Notes under the pieces: generated by a model
The model's input: only the letters and a program-made list of their open reading frames with translations
The model's database searches: none
Told to the model about the DNA's origin: nothing
Shown here: positions 8,328 to 17,826 of the stretch, piece by piece
How the letters are laid out: every line of letters begins with the position of its first letter
Numbering within the stretch: position 1 is the first letter of the stretch
Source of the DNA: Yersinia hibernica
GTDB lineage: Bacteria > Pseudomonadota > Gammaproteobacteria > Enterobacterales > Enterobacteriaceae
Direction of reading: 5' to 3'
DNA: 64,000 nucleotides
NCBI RefSeq assembly: GCF_004124235.1
Contig: NZ_CP032487.1
Location: forward strand, 4,526,001 to 4,590,000
Position numbers and translations under genes: made by a program

Positions 8328-10471
8328 TTATTGCAACCCTTCTTACGTTTAAGAAGCGAAATCACTTTACTCGTTCGCTGCGTAACCAACTCCTTCAAAT
8401 TTGAGAGTTCAACTGAATGTTCCGTTACTACAAAATCATCCCCCGTTATTCTGGCATCCAAAATTGCCTCTTTTCTACGCTCTTTCATACCATTGATACG
8501 CTCAGCTTTTGTCGCTAAGGGCATTGTATTTTTGACTTCGTTTTGGGCATGTTTACTAATGGATTTTCTTCGATTATGCCTCTCGATGGACTTACATGTT
8601 GGCTTGACGCGCCTTTTCTCAACCGCCTTCCAATCTTTAAAAAATAGTACGTCAGCCATATGTCGTTCATTGAAATTAGAAGAAAAATTCATTAAAGAAC
8701 ATCGGGTGAACCCCTCTCTTTCCTGCAAGCGCACATATATAAATGATGAATTATCTTGGTCTAGTCGGGCTTCCAGTTTCCAATTTTTGCTGGAGCGCGC
8801 AATTATCTTCCAGTCTTCAAATTCTCGCCTATCGCACTCATAGTACATCTCATCATTGAGTCGGACCCCTCTACTTGTCATCGACACATGCTCTATTGGT
8901 AATAATCTTGCCCGGACCTCACCTTCATCAGCCTTACTCAAAGCATGTCGATGCTTTTTACAATGAATATTCCAATAATTAAGCGGGGTTGGTGCTATCC
9001 CTGCTTCAATAAGCAATGTCGTTTGCCCAGCTAACCCATCGAAGATATGGCTGTTGTGATCTAAAACTGCATCAATAAGAAGTTTTGTTACTTCAGCCAA
9101 GGTAAGACAAGCATCGAGACGTGGATCACGATCACCTCGAATATACTGACGGCCTCTGGTCGTCCCCACCAGTTCGTGGACTAACTTTTCATTAAGTATC
9201 TGGAACCGATGCTCCACAATCCCTTTTAAATCGGCACGGTAGGGAGGGGCAATACTCAAATGTCCAATTAATGGGACAGCGAGTTTCTCTGCTTGATTAC
9301 AAATAAACTCTCCTCTATCGCATAGAAGTCGCTGTGGAATGTGATTACAAGGCCAGTCTTCATCTTCAATTTCCATTCCAAACCGAGCACAATAATCTTT
9401 CTTTGAGGTGAAACTATTTACTAGAGCCTGACGACCCGCTCGCCATGAGGCATACTCCATAGATACATGGATCCCAACAATCATTCTGCTTTCTTTATCA
9501 ACAACACAGTAAACCGTTGGCCGTCCAAGCACATGGTTACGTTTGAACTCAGATACGATATGGACATCCAGAACTGTTGCATCTAATTCAAAACAACTCC
9601 CTGGAACTTCGGTATGATCAGTCGCTTTTCCTCGTAAAGCTCTTCTATTACGCTCAAAATCACCAAGTGTCGTTTGTTTACGAATTAATTCGTTTTTTGG
9701 AATGAGTTTCTTGCACCAGTAAATAAAAGTCCGGTAACTCGGAATATTAGGTTCACGATTTTCATTTTCGGCAAGCATTAACTCATTGGCATAAAATTCC
9801 TTGAGCATCTGGTCATACATACGGCTAAAACTTACTTTCCTACCTTTAAAACCGTATTTTTTCATGGCTTTAATAAATATGCTCTTATCTACTTCCCTTG
9901 TATTAACGCCAGAAAATACCAACATACTGGGTGTTGATAACTGAATTGGCCTACCGCGCTTAACCTCTCCAGAAAATCGTTGTTTTCCTGCGCCGCCAGA
10001 GTATTTATAAGCAGGTAACAAAGCGTTTTTTTCTTGCCCGTATTTCCAATAAAGATTTAGTAAACGATAAATATTTTGAACGTATGTACCATTCAGTTTC
10101 GCGTAGCTAACCACAATCTTACTTCTAAGATTTAAAGTTACTTCAAGTAAAAAGTTAGGGGCATTAACTAAATTTATAATCAACTCAAAACGTTTATCTC
10201 TTAACGCAATATATTCTGTAGAAATTTCTTCTTCAGATACAAGCTGATAGAAAGGAATAGGGAAAGTTGAACTTATTATTTGTCCACGTTTGAAAGAGTT
10301 AGCAAACAAGGAATGAGTAACAATAATTGGGCGTTCTAAGCCATTACCATGGGACAATCGAAATAACACCAGATGAGTCCCATCGGGAGAATGCCCTAAG
10401 ACTCTATATATCCCGTCCAGAACACCATCTGTTTGCATTATTTGCCAGATACTATTTCGCTCAATTAGCAT
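8324..10471 (-). CDS. tnsB: TnsB-like DDE transposase
   Basis: A 715-residue protein (Tn7 TnsB is 702) of the retroviral-integrase superfamily. The catalytic triad is visible: D297 in ELDATV, D385 in LLCDRGE, and E420 in PYRADLKGIVEHRF, with the D,D(35)E spacing. The N-terminal third should bind the end repeats, and the basic C-terminal tail would contact TnsC. It cuts the 3' ends and joins them to target DNA. The start overlaps the end of tnsA by 11 bases. The reading frame is intact. Confidence 0.95.
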   Translation of the reverse strand: MLIERNSIWQIMQTDGVLDGIYRVLGHSPDGTHLVLFRLSHGNGLERPIIVTHSLFANSFKRGQIISSTFPIPFYQLVSEEEISTEYIALRDKRFELIINLVNAPNFLLEVTLNLRSKIVVSYAKLNGTYVQNIYRLLNLYWKYGQEKNALLPAYKYSGGAGKQRFSGEVKRGRPIQLSTPSMLVFSGVNTREVDKSIFIKAMKKYGFKGRKVSFSRMYDQMLKEFYANELMLAENENREPNIPSYRTFIYWCKKLIPKNELIRKQTTLGDFERNRRALRGKATDHTEVPGSCFELDATVLDVHIVSEFKRNHVLGRPTVYCVVDKESRMIVGIHVSMEYASWRAGRQALVNSFTSKKDYCARFGMEIEDEDWPCNHIPQRLLCDRGEFICNQAEKLAVPLIGHLSIAPPYRADLKGIVEHRFQILNEKLVHELVGTTRGRQYIRGDRDPRLDACLTLAEVTKLLIDAVLDHNSHIFDGLAGQTTLLIEAGIAPTPLNYWNIHCKKHRHALSKADEGEVRARLLPIEHVSMTSRGVRLNDEMYYECDRREFEDWKIIARSSKNWKLEARLDQDNSSFIYVRLQEREGFTRCSLMNFSSNFNERHMADVLFFKDWKAVEKRRVKPTCKSIERHNRRKSISKHAQNEVKNTMPLATKAERINGMKERRKEAILDARITGDDFVVTEHSVELSNLKELVTQRTSKVISLLKRKKGCNK

Positions 10472-11279
10472 AATTTCGTACCATCTGATGATTTGATATC
10501 TTAAGGATTTCTAAGATACCCGTGTCTGCAATAGGTTTGTTAAGGTCAACCTCAATTAGTTTATGCACCATCAATGATTTTAACAAGACGAGTGCATCAT
10601 CATGTTCTATCCCCATTTCACTGATAAAATCATTACAGATATCTTCAACTAATGCAGTACCGACATGAACAAATAAAAGAGCATGATTCAATAATTCTTC
10701 TGAAAATCTGCGTCCCTGTCGGAATTGTGCCGTAAACCATTGAATATTTTTCGATTGAATCTTGTTCTCGTCAGTCATGACAAAAAGTTGAAAACGAATC
10801 CCCTGTAGTTGCCACCAGATGCGTTCAATATCCAATTTCTCAGCAATACGCTTATCTTTTAATTGGTCAGTTGGTTTTACAGTTATAGCTTCATACCACG
10901 TTCTGGTTCCGTCTGAACATGTCAATACAAAATCGGTTGTCATGACATTAGGTATTTTTGTGTTTGGAACAGTCGGGTGCTTAATATTCAAGGTTTTTGA
11001 GATTTTGACGGAAAGATCTAAAGGGAGGAGAGGGAATTGCTCCCTGATATCAATTACTGTGTCACAAAATTCGACAAGATAAAAAAAACAACTCTCATGC
11101 TCAGAAAGAGTGTGATGCTCTCGATGAGATTTAATACCTTGTATTTTACCGCTATTACCTCGTGAGCTAACATCCTGTACTCGAAGCCAGGGCTTGTAGG
11201 TATCACCCTCTCCAAGCCCATACTTATTCTTCAGGGCCCGCAAGAAGTCAGGTTGAGTATCTAATTTACGCCTCGCCAA
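10461..11279 (-). CDS. tnsA: TnsA-like endonuclease
   Basis: A 272-residue protein (Tn7 TnsA is 273) with the restriction-enzyme-like catalytic residues in place: E62 in LSEHESCFF, D116 in VMTTDFVL and K135 in TVKPT. The hallmark DIREQFPLLP lies at about 77-86. TnsA cleaves the 5' ends, so together with TnsB the element is predicted to move by cut-and-paste rather than copy-in. The start is a TTG at 11279: an in-frame TGA lies three codons upstream and GGAG/AAGGA precedes it. The gene begins about 40 bp inside the transposon-end repeats, so its promoter overlaps TnsB binding sites and autoregulation is likely. Confidence 0.93.
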   Translation of the reverse strand: MARRKLDTQPDFLRALKNKYGLGEGDTYKPWLRVQDVSSRGNSGKIQGIKSHREHHTLSEHESCFFYLVEFCDTVIDIREQFPLLPLDLSVKISKTLNIKHPTVPNTKIPNVMTTDFVLTCSDGTRTWYEAITVKPTDQLKDKRIAEKLDIERIWWQLQGIRFQLFVMTDENKIQSKNIQWFTAQFRQGRRFSEELLNHALLFVHVGTALVEDICNDFISEMGIEHDDALVLLKSLMVHKLIEVDLNKPIADTGILEILKISNHQMVRNYAN

Positions 11280-11319
11280 GATCCTTCATCTCCACCAGAC
11301 TTGATGGATCAACTATAGC

Positions 11320-11404
11320 TTAGTGTACAAACTTTATTATTCTAAAATGAGCTTATGTACAAACTATTTTGTTAGTGTACAAACTTTATTATTCCAGAAC
11401 AACA
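11320..11404 (-). repeat. Tn7-like transposon end with three TnsB-type sites
   Basis: Two identical 23-base repeats (11320-11342 and 11372-11394), core GTGTACAAACTTTATTATTC, lie 52 bp apart, with a variant copy between them (11353-11373) keeping TGTACAAACTATTTT. Read inward on the minus strand, the tip would be TGTTGTTCTGG (from 11404) or TGTTCTGG (from 11401), matching the TGT...ACA ends of the family. The candidate five-base target duplication is AGCTA or ACAAG accordingly. The other end was not identified, so the duplication cannot be confirmed. Confidence 0.8.
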
Positions 11405-12601
11405 AGCTATTGCCTGCGCACAGGCCCAGGCGGAGCTCCAAGCCCATTGGAAGTTATAGCCCCCTAACCAGCCGGTAACATCAACAACCTCGCCAATGAA
11501 GTACAGCCCGGGCACTTTATGGGCTTCCATGGTTTTAGAGGAGAGTTCTTGGGTATCGACCCCGCCAATAGTGACTTCAGCAGTGCGATAACCTTCCGTT
11601 CCATTAGGTTGTACACGCCATTCTTGCAGATTTGCTATCAAAGCTGCCTGCTGCGGCGTATTTAACTGTTTCAAGGTGACATCCGGCAGTTGCCCCAAAG
11701 TCTGGAGACACTCCACTAGCCGCTTCGGTAACCGCTGGGCCAAGGTGTTTTTCAATGTCTGATTAGGATGTGCTTGCCGCTCAGTATTGAGGAATGCCGC
11801 TAAGTCAGTATCAGGAAGTAAGTTAATGCTCACATACTCGCCAGGCTGCCAGTAGCTTGAAAGTTGTAAAATGGCTGGCCCAGAAAGGCCACGGTGGGTA
11901 AATAAAATACTCTCACGGAAGCTGACACCATTCTCCGCCGTCACCACCGCAGGAACAGAAACACCGGAGAGGGTTTGCAGGTGCTCTAGCAAAGGCTTAT
12001 GCAGGGTAAAAGGCACCAATGCCGCACGGGTCGGCAAGACTTTCAAACCAAACTGTTCTGCCAGTTTGTAGCCCAAGGGAGAGGCCCCCAGCCCCGGCAT
12101 CGATAGGCCGCCAGAAGCCACCACAAGTGAGTGAGCGCTTACTTTCTCATCATTCATCTGCAATATAAAGCCGCTATCAATTTTTTCAACCGAGCGAATA
12201 TCACTACGCAGCCGAATGGTCACTTGCCCCAATTCACACTCTTTTAGCAAAAGCTCCACTACTTGCTGTGCCGAATCATCGCAAAACAATTGCCCCAAGG
12301 TTTTCTCATGCCAGGCGATGTTGTAGCGATTCATGAGGTCAATGAAATCCCATTGGGTATAACGCGCCAAAGCAGATTTACAGAAATGTGGATTTTGTGA
12401 GAGATAAGCCGCAGGTTCGACAAACATATTGGTGAAATTACAGCGGCCACCGCCAGACATTAGAATCTTGCGCCCGGCTTTCTTGCCATTATCAACCAAA
12501 AGTACCCGACGCCCAGCTTGCCCGGCCTGGGCCGCGCAAAATAGGCCCGCAGCACCTGCGCCTATCACTACCACATCAAACTGTTCCACACTGGGCCTCA
12601 C
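11372..12601 (-). CDS. yhiN: YhiN/BaiN-family FAD-dependent oxidoreductase, C-terminus rewritten by transposon
   Basis: A 409-residue flavoprotein with an N-terminal FAD-binding dinucleotide fold (VVVIGAGAAGLFCAAQAG), the family motif MSGGGRCNFTN, and the C-terminal GEVVDVTGWLGGYNFQWAWSS. The physiological reaction of E. coli YhiN is not established; the family is annotated as NAD(P)/FAD-dependent oxidoreductase. The last native residues appear to be ACAQAIA. The final ten codons (CCSGIIKFVH) and the TAA lie within the transposon end, the stop being inside a TnsB-type repeat. As only the extreme C-terminus is altered, function is probably kept. Divergent from pitA. Confidence 0.93.
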   Translation of the reverse strand: MRPSVEQFDVVVIGAGAAGLFCAAQAGQAGRRVLLVDNGKKAGRKILMSGGGRCNFTNMFVEPAAYLSQNPHFCKSALARYTQWDFIDLMNRYNIAWHEKTLGQLFCDDSAQQVVELLLKECELGQVTIRLRSDIRSVEKIDSGFILQMNDEKVSAHSLVVASGGLSMPGLGASPLGYKLAEQFGLKVLPTRAALVPFTLHKPLLEHLQTLSGVSVPAVVTAENGVSFRESILFTHRGLSGPAILQLSSYWQPGEYVSINLLPDTDLAAFLNTERQAHPNQTLKNTLAQRLPKRLVECLQTLGQLPDVTLKQLNTPQQAALIANLQEWRVQPNGTEGYRTAEVTIGGVDTQELSSKTMEAHKVPGLYFIGEVVDVTGWLGGYNFQWAWSSAWACAQAIACCSGIIKFVH

Positions 12602-12900
12602 TGGGTAAAATCATCATCACTGCAAAATTGTCCATTTTCTCGCCGTCTTGCGTATTATTTATTCATTCAACTGATAAATTCGTGGCGAATGATTGTAAGT
12701 CGCTCAGTGTCAGGATGCTATAGTAAGAAAATGTCTCAGACGGTAAAACTAAGTAACCTGCTGATATAACATACATATGTTGCTCAAAAAGACAGATTCG
12801 TCTGCGGTCATGTCAAAAAAAGGTCATATTTTCCTTTTCCCCACCCCCCATTGTCACTGATAATGCGCCGCGTTCATGTCCACAAACTGGCGTAACGCTT
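12602..12900. other. Divergent yhiN/pitA promoter region
   Basis: About 300 bp without a gene between the starts of yhiN and pitA. It presumably holds both promoters. No clear operator or terminator was recognised. Confidence 0.4.
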
Positions 12901-14397
12901 ATGCTACATCTTTTCGCTGGCCTGGATTTCCATACCGGCCTAATGTTAGTTCTTGCTTTGTTGTTTGTGCTGTTTTACGAAGCCATCAATGGTTTTCATG
13001 ACACAGCCAATGCGGTTGCAACCGTAATTTATACCCGCGCCATGCGTTCACAGGTGGCTGTCGTGATGGCAGGGGTATTTAACTTCCTCGGCGTGATGCT
13101 GGGCGGATTGAGCGTGGCTTATGCTATCGTTCACTTATTGCCTACTGATCTGCTGTTAAATGTTAGTTCGGCACATGGGTTGGCGATGGTCTTCTCTATG
13201 CTGCTGGCTGCGATTATCTGGAATTTGGGCACTTGGTATTTCGGTATCCCAGCCTCCAGTTCACATACGCTGATTGGTGCAATCATCGGTATTGGTTTAA
13301 CCAATGCATTAATGACCAGTACATCTGTAGTAGATGCGCTGAACGTTCCTAAGATGATTCAAATCTTCCTGTCATTAATCTTATCCCCGATTGTGGGTCT
13401 GGTTATTGCTGGGTTGATGGTGTTCCTGCTACGTCGTTACTGGAACGGAACCAAAAAGCAGCAACGTATTCATCTGACACCCGCTGAACGAGAAAAGAAA
13501 GACGGTAAACGCAAACCGCCATTCTGGACCCGTACTGCACTGATTATATCGGCTATTGGCGTGAGTTTCTCTCATGGTGCTAACGATGGTCAGAAAGGGA
13601 TTGGCTTGATCATGCTGGTATTAATCGGCGTGGCTCCGGCTGGATTCGTCGTGAATATGAATGCAACAGGCTATGATATTGCCCGCACCCGCGATGCAGT
13701 GACTCATCTGCAACAATATTATCAGCAGCATGTTGAAGTATTACCTCATGCTGTCGCACTCAAGCCACTGGTACCGACACCAGATACATTGCCGAATACA
13801 CCAGCCCAGTTCCACTGTGATAGTTCACGCGCCATGATAGCAATTGATCATGCACAAGCGCTGTTAACGAATCTGCAAAGCTATGACGACCTGACGGTCG
13901 ACCAACGTAGCCATATGCGTCGCTTGCTGATGTGTGTTGCAGAAACAGCTGGAACCGTTGCCAAACTGCCAGAAACCAGTGCTGAAGACCGCCGTTTCCT
14001 CAATAATCTGCGCACAGATTTGTTAGAAACCGTGGAATATGCACCCACCTGGATTATCGTTGCCGTCGCTCTGGCCCTGTCTTTGGGTACCATGGTTGGC
14101 TGGAAACGCGTGGCCGTGACTATCGGTGAGAAGATAGGTAAGAAAGGCATGACCTATGCCCAAGGGGTTTCTGCCCAAATGACGGCCGCAGTATCTATTG
14201 GTATCGCCAGCTATACCGGTATGCCAGTATCGACAACTCAAGTGCTTTCTTCTGCTGTTGCCGGCACCATGTTGGTCGATGGCGGCGGTGTGCAGAGCAA
14301 GACGGTGAAGAACATTATGTTGGCGTGGGTACTCACCTTGCCAATCTCTATTCTTCTTTCCGGCGGGTTGTACTGGGTCGCGTTGAAGTTTATTTAG
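12901..14397 (+). CDS. pitA: Low-affinity inorganic phosphate transporter PitA
   Basis: A 498-residue inner-membrane protein, near-collinear with E. coli PitA (499). It takes up metal-phosphate complexes using the proton gradient. Both PiT signature repeats are present: [13 protein letters not shown] near the N-terminus and [14 protein letters not shown] in the middle, along with [15 protein letters not shown] long hydrophilic cytoplasmic loop (about residues 260-375) separates the two membrane halves. The second C-terminal signature reads VSTTQVLSS, where my recollection of E. coli is STTHVLSS. A hairpin terminator follows at 14482. Confidence 0.97.
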   Translation: MLHLFAGLDFHTGLMLVLALLFVLFYEAINGFHDTANAVATVIYTRAMRSQVAVVMAGVFNFLGVMLGGLSVAYAIVHLLPTDLLLNVSSAHGLAMVFSMLLAAIIWNLGTWYFGIPASSSHTLIGAIIGIGLTNALMTSTSVVDALNVPKMIQIFLSLILSPIVGLVIAGLMVFLLRRYWNGTKKQQRIHLTPAEREKKDGKRKPPFWTRTALIISAIGVSFSHGANDGQKGIGLIMLVLIGVAPAGFVVNMNATGYDIARTRDAVTHLQQYYQQHVEVLPHAVALKPLVPTPDTLPNTPAQFHCDSSRAMIAIDHAQALLTNLQSYDDLTVDQRSHMRRLLMCVAETAGTVAKLPETSAEDRRFLNNLRTDLLETVEYAPTWIIVAVALALSLGTMVGWKRVAVTIGEKIGKKGMTYAQGVSAQMTAAVSIGIASYTGMPVSTTQVLSSAVAGTMLVDGGGVQSKTVKNIMLAWVLTLPISILLSGGLYWVALKFI

Positions 14398-14481
14398 TCC
14401 AGCGGATGTGTTGCTATCACAGGGCGCGTTAAGCGGAACTGTGATGATACTCAAAGTGCTAACACCGAATTGACAGTAAAT

Positions 14482-14510
14482 AAAAGGCGGCCTGATTAGG
14501 TCGCCTTTTT
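14482..14510 (+). terminator. Rho-independent terminator after pitA
   Basis: Stem AAAAGGCGGCCT / AGGTCGCCTTTT with loop GATT, one G-U pair, followed by a T run. The A run on the other side makes it usable in both directions, so it could also serve uspB, which converges from the right. Confidence 0.85.
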
Positions 14511-14536
14511 ACATACTTTTATGCCAAGAGTTCATA

Positions 14537-14872
14537 CTAATACCACAACATTAACCCCACCAAACTCACTACGACCAAGCCACATAATGCGCTGGTCAGA
14601 ATAAATTGCCCACGTAACCTTTCACAGCGGCGAATAAACTCCGGATCATGATGATCAAGATAACGTTGAGCAAAAATATAACCGACTAATCTAATCTGCT
14701 TGCTCGGCTGACCGTGGGAGGTAAAAAATCCACCGCCATCAACATACTGATACAGCAACGGGTCGCAACCACGTAATACCACTAACAAAGCACGCAGTGA
14801 TGAATAATAACGTGCCATATTAATCACACATACCACACACAAAGCCCAAAAAAGCGCGACGGTACTGATCAT
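14537..14872 (-). CDS. uspB: Universal stress protein B
   Basis: A 111-residue small membrane protein almost identical in layout to E. coli UspB, with a hydrophobic helix at each end ([14 protein letters not shown] and [20 protein letters not shown]) and the conserved core [16 protein letters not shown]. In E. coli it is RpoS-dependent and affects ethanol resistance in stationary phase; its molecular role is unknown. Start placed at ATG 14872, not 14878, because GGGAGG lies six bases upstream of the former and directly abuts the latter. Divergent from uspA. Confidence 0.95.
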   Translation of the reverse strand: MISTVALFWALCVVCVINMARYYSSLRALLVVLRGCDPLLYQYVDGGGFFTSHGQPSKQIRLVGYIFAQRYLDHHDPEFIRRCERLRGQFILTSALCGLVVVSLVGLMLWY

Positions 14873-15565
14873 AATCATCCTCCCAGCGATATCACACGCA
14901 TAAGGTCAGTTTCCCCTGAAACCCTTGCGCCATCGCTCACTCTAGCCGATACAAACACCCCCAGGGCATCAAAAGCCACCCCCTATCGTTCGCTTTCTGA
15001 TTGTGTCTCGATGCATTATTCACTCGACACACTCCCCGAACGCGTAGGACTCCCTTTATGAGTGTAGGAAATGAAATGAAAAATAACCTGATAATCTCTA
15101 AATTAAGCCAAATTTGGCCTTTGTTAAGTATCGATTAGTATTAACTTATAACGGACTTTACCCACAAAAAAATGCTTTCCCTCTGACCAATACCGGCTAA
15201 ATATTAATCTTTCTTAACTGAATTATATAAATCAAACTGTCATTTTTTGGGGGTTATATCTGCATCACAAATATGGAATTACGCCTTTCACGATATTTTA
15301 ACCACGCTATACTTAATATAATGATCTGCTTCAAATTCAAGCAGTGCGCCAAGACATTAGGGCAATACGCGGTAGAGTTTAGTCAGTTTTTAGTGTAAAA
15401 AAACAGATGCTGACTTTAGTGATCATCATCAAAACAGTGCGTTGTGATCCGTGAAACACTTCAGTTAGGGGTCATAATGGTATGATGTAGATATCGCGTT
15501 AGCACCCGTTCAACAGGTTGAATGTTTGCTTACCCATTAATTAACATTATGGAAGGAGTTTACTT
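14873..15565. other. Long divergent uspB/uspA intergenic region
   Basis: Nearly 690 bp with no gene I can support. The half next to uspA is AT-rich and must hold the uspA promoter and leader; AAGGAG sits just before the uspA ATG. No terminator-like hairpin pair marking a small RNA was seen by eye. Confidence 0.5.
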
Positions 15566-16012
15566 ATGGCTTACAAACATATTCTCATTGCGGTTGACCT
15601 ATCCCCGGAAAGTAAGGTGTTAGTGGAAAAAGCGGTCTCCATGGCCCGGCCGTATAATGCCAAAGTTTCCCTAATCCATGTTGATGTTAACTATTCCGAT
15701 CTCTATACCGGCCTGATTGACGTCAATCTGGGCGATATGCAAAAACGCATTTCTGAAGAAACACACAATGCTTTGACCGAGCTTTCACAAAATGCTGGCT
15801 ACCCCATTGAACAAACTCTGAGTGGCAGTGGTGATTTGGGCCAGGTATTGGTTGATGCCATTAAGAAATACGATATGGACTTGGTGTTATGCGGTCATCA
15901 TCAGGATTTCTGGAGCAAGCTGATGTCTTCAGCACGCCAGCTAATCAATACCGTTCATGTCGATATGCTCATCGTACCACTGCGCGATGATGAAAATGGT
16001 GAAGACGATTAA
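15566..16012 (+). CDS. uspA: Universal stress protein A
   Basis: A 148-residue cytoplasmic protein of the Usp superfamily, nearly superimposable on E. coli UspA (144). Conserved stretches are the opening [34 protein letters not shown] and [22 protein letters not shown]. UspA-type members usually lack the ATP-binding G-2x-G-9x-G(S/T) motif, and none is visible here. It accumulates on growth arrest and stress in E. coli. Strong ribosome binding site AAGGAG. A hairpin terminator follows, so the gene is monocistronic. Confidence 0.97.
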   Translation: MAYKHILIAVDLSPESKVLVEKAVSMARPYNAKVSLIHVDVNYSDLYTGLIDVNLGDMQKRISEETHNALTELSQNAGYPIEQTLSGSGDLGQVLVDAIKKYDMDLVLCGHHQDFWSKLMSSARQLINTVHVDMLIVPLRDDENGEDD

Positions 16013-16050
16013 GCTGCTTGAGTGTCAATAGTTCAGCATCATCACCTCTG

Positions 16051-16076
16051 ACGCCCGCCTTTAGCGGGCGTTTTTT
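16051..16076 (+). terminator. Rho-independent terminator after uspA
   Basis: Stem ACGCCCGC / GCGGGCGT with loop CTTTA, followed by six Ts. Confidence 0.92.
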
Positions 16077-16275
16077 ATGCTGAAACCCGCACCCACCCTA
16101 TATCTCCACACATTAATAATCCTGCTAAATTTTTAGCAAAATCCCTTGCGGCATGAATATAAACCAGTGATATAGTCGATGATGCACAACATCGTCTCCT
16201 CACTATTTTGGATAATAATAATAGGCTGCAAAAATCTGTTAGGAGAGTCTTAATTGGTACAAGGAATTATTAGTG

Positions 16276-17619
16276 ATGAATGGTTTAAATTCTCTGGAGT
16301 CATTTTTAGAATCTTTACAACAACGTGATGCCAACCAACCAGAATATCTCCAAGCCGTACGTGAAGTTTTCACGTCACTTTGGCCCTTTCTGGAGCAAAA
16401 CCCACACTACCGTGAACAAAGCCTACTGGAACGTTTAGTCGAACCAGAGCGCGTCATTCAATTCCGCGTTGCCTGGACGAATGACCAAGGTCAGGTTCAA
16501 GTCAACCGCGCATGGCGCGTTCAGTTTAACTCCGCAATTGGCCCTTATAAGGGCGGTATGCGCTTTCATCCATCAGTCAACTTATCCATTCTTAAGTTCC
16601 TCGGTTTTGAACAGACCTTTAAAAATGCCCTGACAACATTGCCAATGGGCGGCGGTAAAGGCGGTTCTGATTTTAATCCGAAAGGGAAAAGCCAAGCTGA
16701 AGTGATGCGTTTTTGCCAGGCATTGATGACCGAACTATATCGCCATCTTGGCCCGGATACTGATGTTCCTGCGGGTGATATTGGTGTTGGCGGTCGCGAA
16801 GTGGCCTTTATGTCCGGCATGATGAAAAAACTGTCCAATAACACCGCCTGCGTTTTCACCGGTAAAGGGCTCTCTTTTGGCGGCAGCCTGATTCGCCCAG
16901 AAGCCACCGGTTATGGCTTAGTCTATTTCACTGATGCCATGCTAAAACGCCACGGTTTAGGTTTTGAGGGAAGAAAAGTTTCGGTTTCCGGTGCTGGTAA
17001 CGTGGCACAGTACACTATCGAAAAAGCCATGGAATTGGGTGCTCGCGTTATTACTGCTTCCGATTCAGGCGGCACGGTGGTCGATGAAGCTGGTTTCACA
17101 CCGGAAAAACTGGCCCACCTGGCTGAGATTAAAAACAAACGTTATGGTCGCATCGAAGATTATGCCCGCGAACGTAATCTGGTGTATTTAGCCGACCAAC
17201 AGCCGTGGAGTGTGCCGGTTGATATCGCCCTGCCTTGTGCAACACAGAATGAGCTGGATTTAGCTGCCGCCCGTCAGTTGATTGCCAATGGGGTTAAAGC
17301 TGTTGCTGAAGGCGCTAATATGCCGACCACCATTCAGGCAACTGATGCCTTCCTGGATGCCGGAGTGCTGTTTGCGCCGGGCAAAGCAGCTAATGCCGGT
17401 GGCGTGGCGACCTCTGGTCTGGAAATGGCACAGAATGCGGCGCGCCTGAGCTGGAAGTCAGAGAAAGTGGATGTTCGTTTGCACCACATCATGCTGGATA
17501 TTCACCAATCCTGTGTTGAATATGGCGGCGATGGTAAGCAAACCCACTATGTCCATGGCGCTAATATTGCCGCCTTTGTCAAAGTAGCAGATGCCATGCT
17601 GGCCCAAGGTGTGCTGTAA
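16276..17619 (+). CDS. gdhA: NADP-specific glutamate dehydrogenase
   Basis: A 447-residue cytosolic enzyme (same length as E. coli GdhA) that reductively aminates 2-oxoglutarate to glutamate when ammonium is plentiful. Visible features are the substrate-binding region GPYKGGMRFHPSVN, the catalytic-lysine glycine loop LPMGGGKGGSDF, DVPAGDIGVGGREV, and a Rossmann domain with SGAGNVAQYTIEKA. A GTG at 16273 directly precedes the ATG at 16276, and AAGGA lies upstream of both, so either start is possible. A large palindrome follows the stop. Confidence 0.96.
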   Translation: MNGLNSLESFLESLQQRDANQPEYLQAVREVFTSLWPFLEQNPHYREQSLLERLVEPERVIQFRVAWTNDQGQVQVNRAWRVQFNSAIGPYKGGMRFHPSVNLSILKFLGFEQTFKNALTTLPMGGGKGGSDFNPKGKSQAEVMRFCQALMTELYRHLGPDTDVPAGDIGVGGREVAFMSGMMKKLSNNTACVFTGKGLSFGGSLIRPEATGYGLVYFTDAMLKRHGLGFEGRKVSVSGAGNVAQYTIEKAMELGARVITASDSGGTVVDEAGFTPEKLAHLAEIKNKRYGRIEDYARERNLVYLADQQPWSVPVDIALPCATQNELDLAAARQLIANGVKAVAEGANMPTTIQATDAFLDAGVLFAPGKAANAGGVATSGLEMAQNAARLSWKSEKVDVRLHHIMLDIHQSCVEYGGDGKQTHYVHGANIAAFVKVADAMLAQGVL

Positions 17620-17631
17620 ATAAAACCGAAC

Positions 17632-17659
17632 CCCATATTCTTTGCGCAAAGAATATGGG
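17632..17659 (+). terminator. 28-bp perfect palindrome downstream of gdhA
   Basis: CCCATATTCTTTGC (17632-17645) is followed directly by its exact reverse complement (17646-17659). As RNA it folds into a 12-bp stem with a GCGC loop. The downstream tract is only moderately T-rich (ATTTATCTTTT). Probably the gdhA terminator; because it is symmetric to the centre it could also bind a dimeric protein. Confidence 0.65.
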
Positions 17660-17826
17660 AATTTATCTTTTAATCATTAATATCTCGAATAGTTAATTCA
17701 TTCTGATATGCACTCCATTGTATTTTTTAAGATAAAGCTCATTTAAATAATCACCGCCTCCAGTAATATTCCACCTGGTATTAATCGATTTCTAAACTCT
17801 TTATTTTTGCTTATCAAGAGATAATC

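Larger units (their letters stand above)
1466..11404 (-). mobile_element. Tn7-like transposon inserted at the 3' end of yhiN
   Basis: The element carries a complete tnsABCD operon, cargo genes and a recognisable yhiN-side terminus with three TnsB-type repeats. Position and orientation follow the Tn7 rule: the TnsD pathway inserts at the end of a conserved host gene, with the tns genes next to that end. From memory, Tn7-like elements using yhiN as attachment site have been reported; this was not checked. No tnsE-like gene is visible. The distal end was not found. The left coordinate given is only the edge of the IS remnant, and the true limit may be farther left, be lost, or lie outside the window. 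Confidence 0.8.

Noticed and set aside
12901-14397. Loss of PitA function from the VSTTQVLSS signature change
   Set aside because: A single His-to-Gln difference recalled from E. coli, in an otherwise intact protein, is not enough to infer inactivation.
14873-15565. Small RNA gene in the uspB/uspA gap
   Set aside because: No promoter-plus-terminator pair could be seen by eye; length alone is not evidence.
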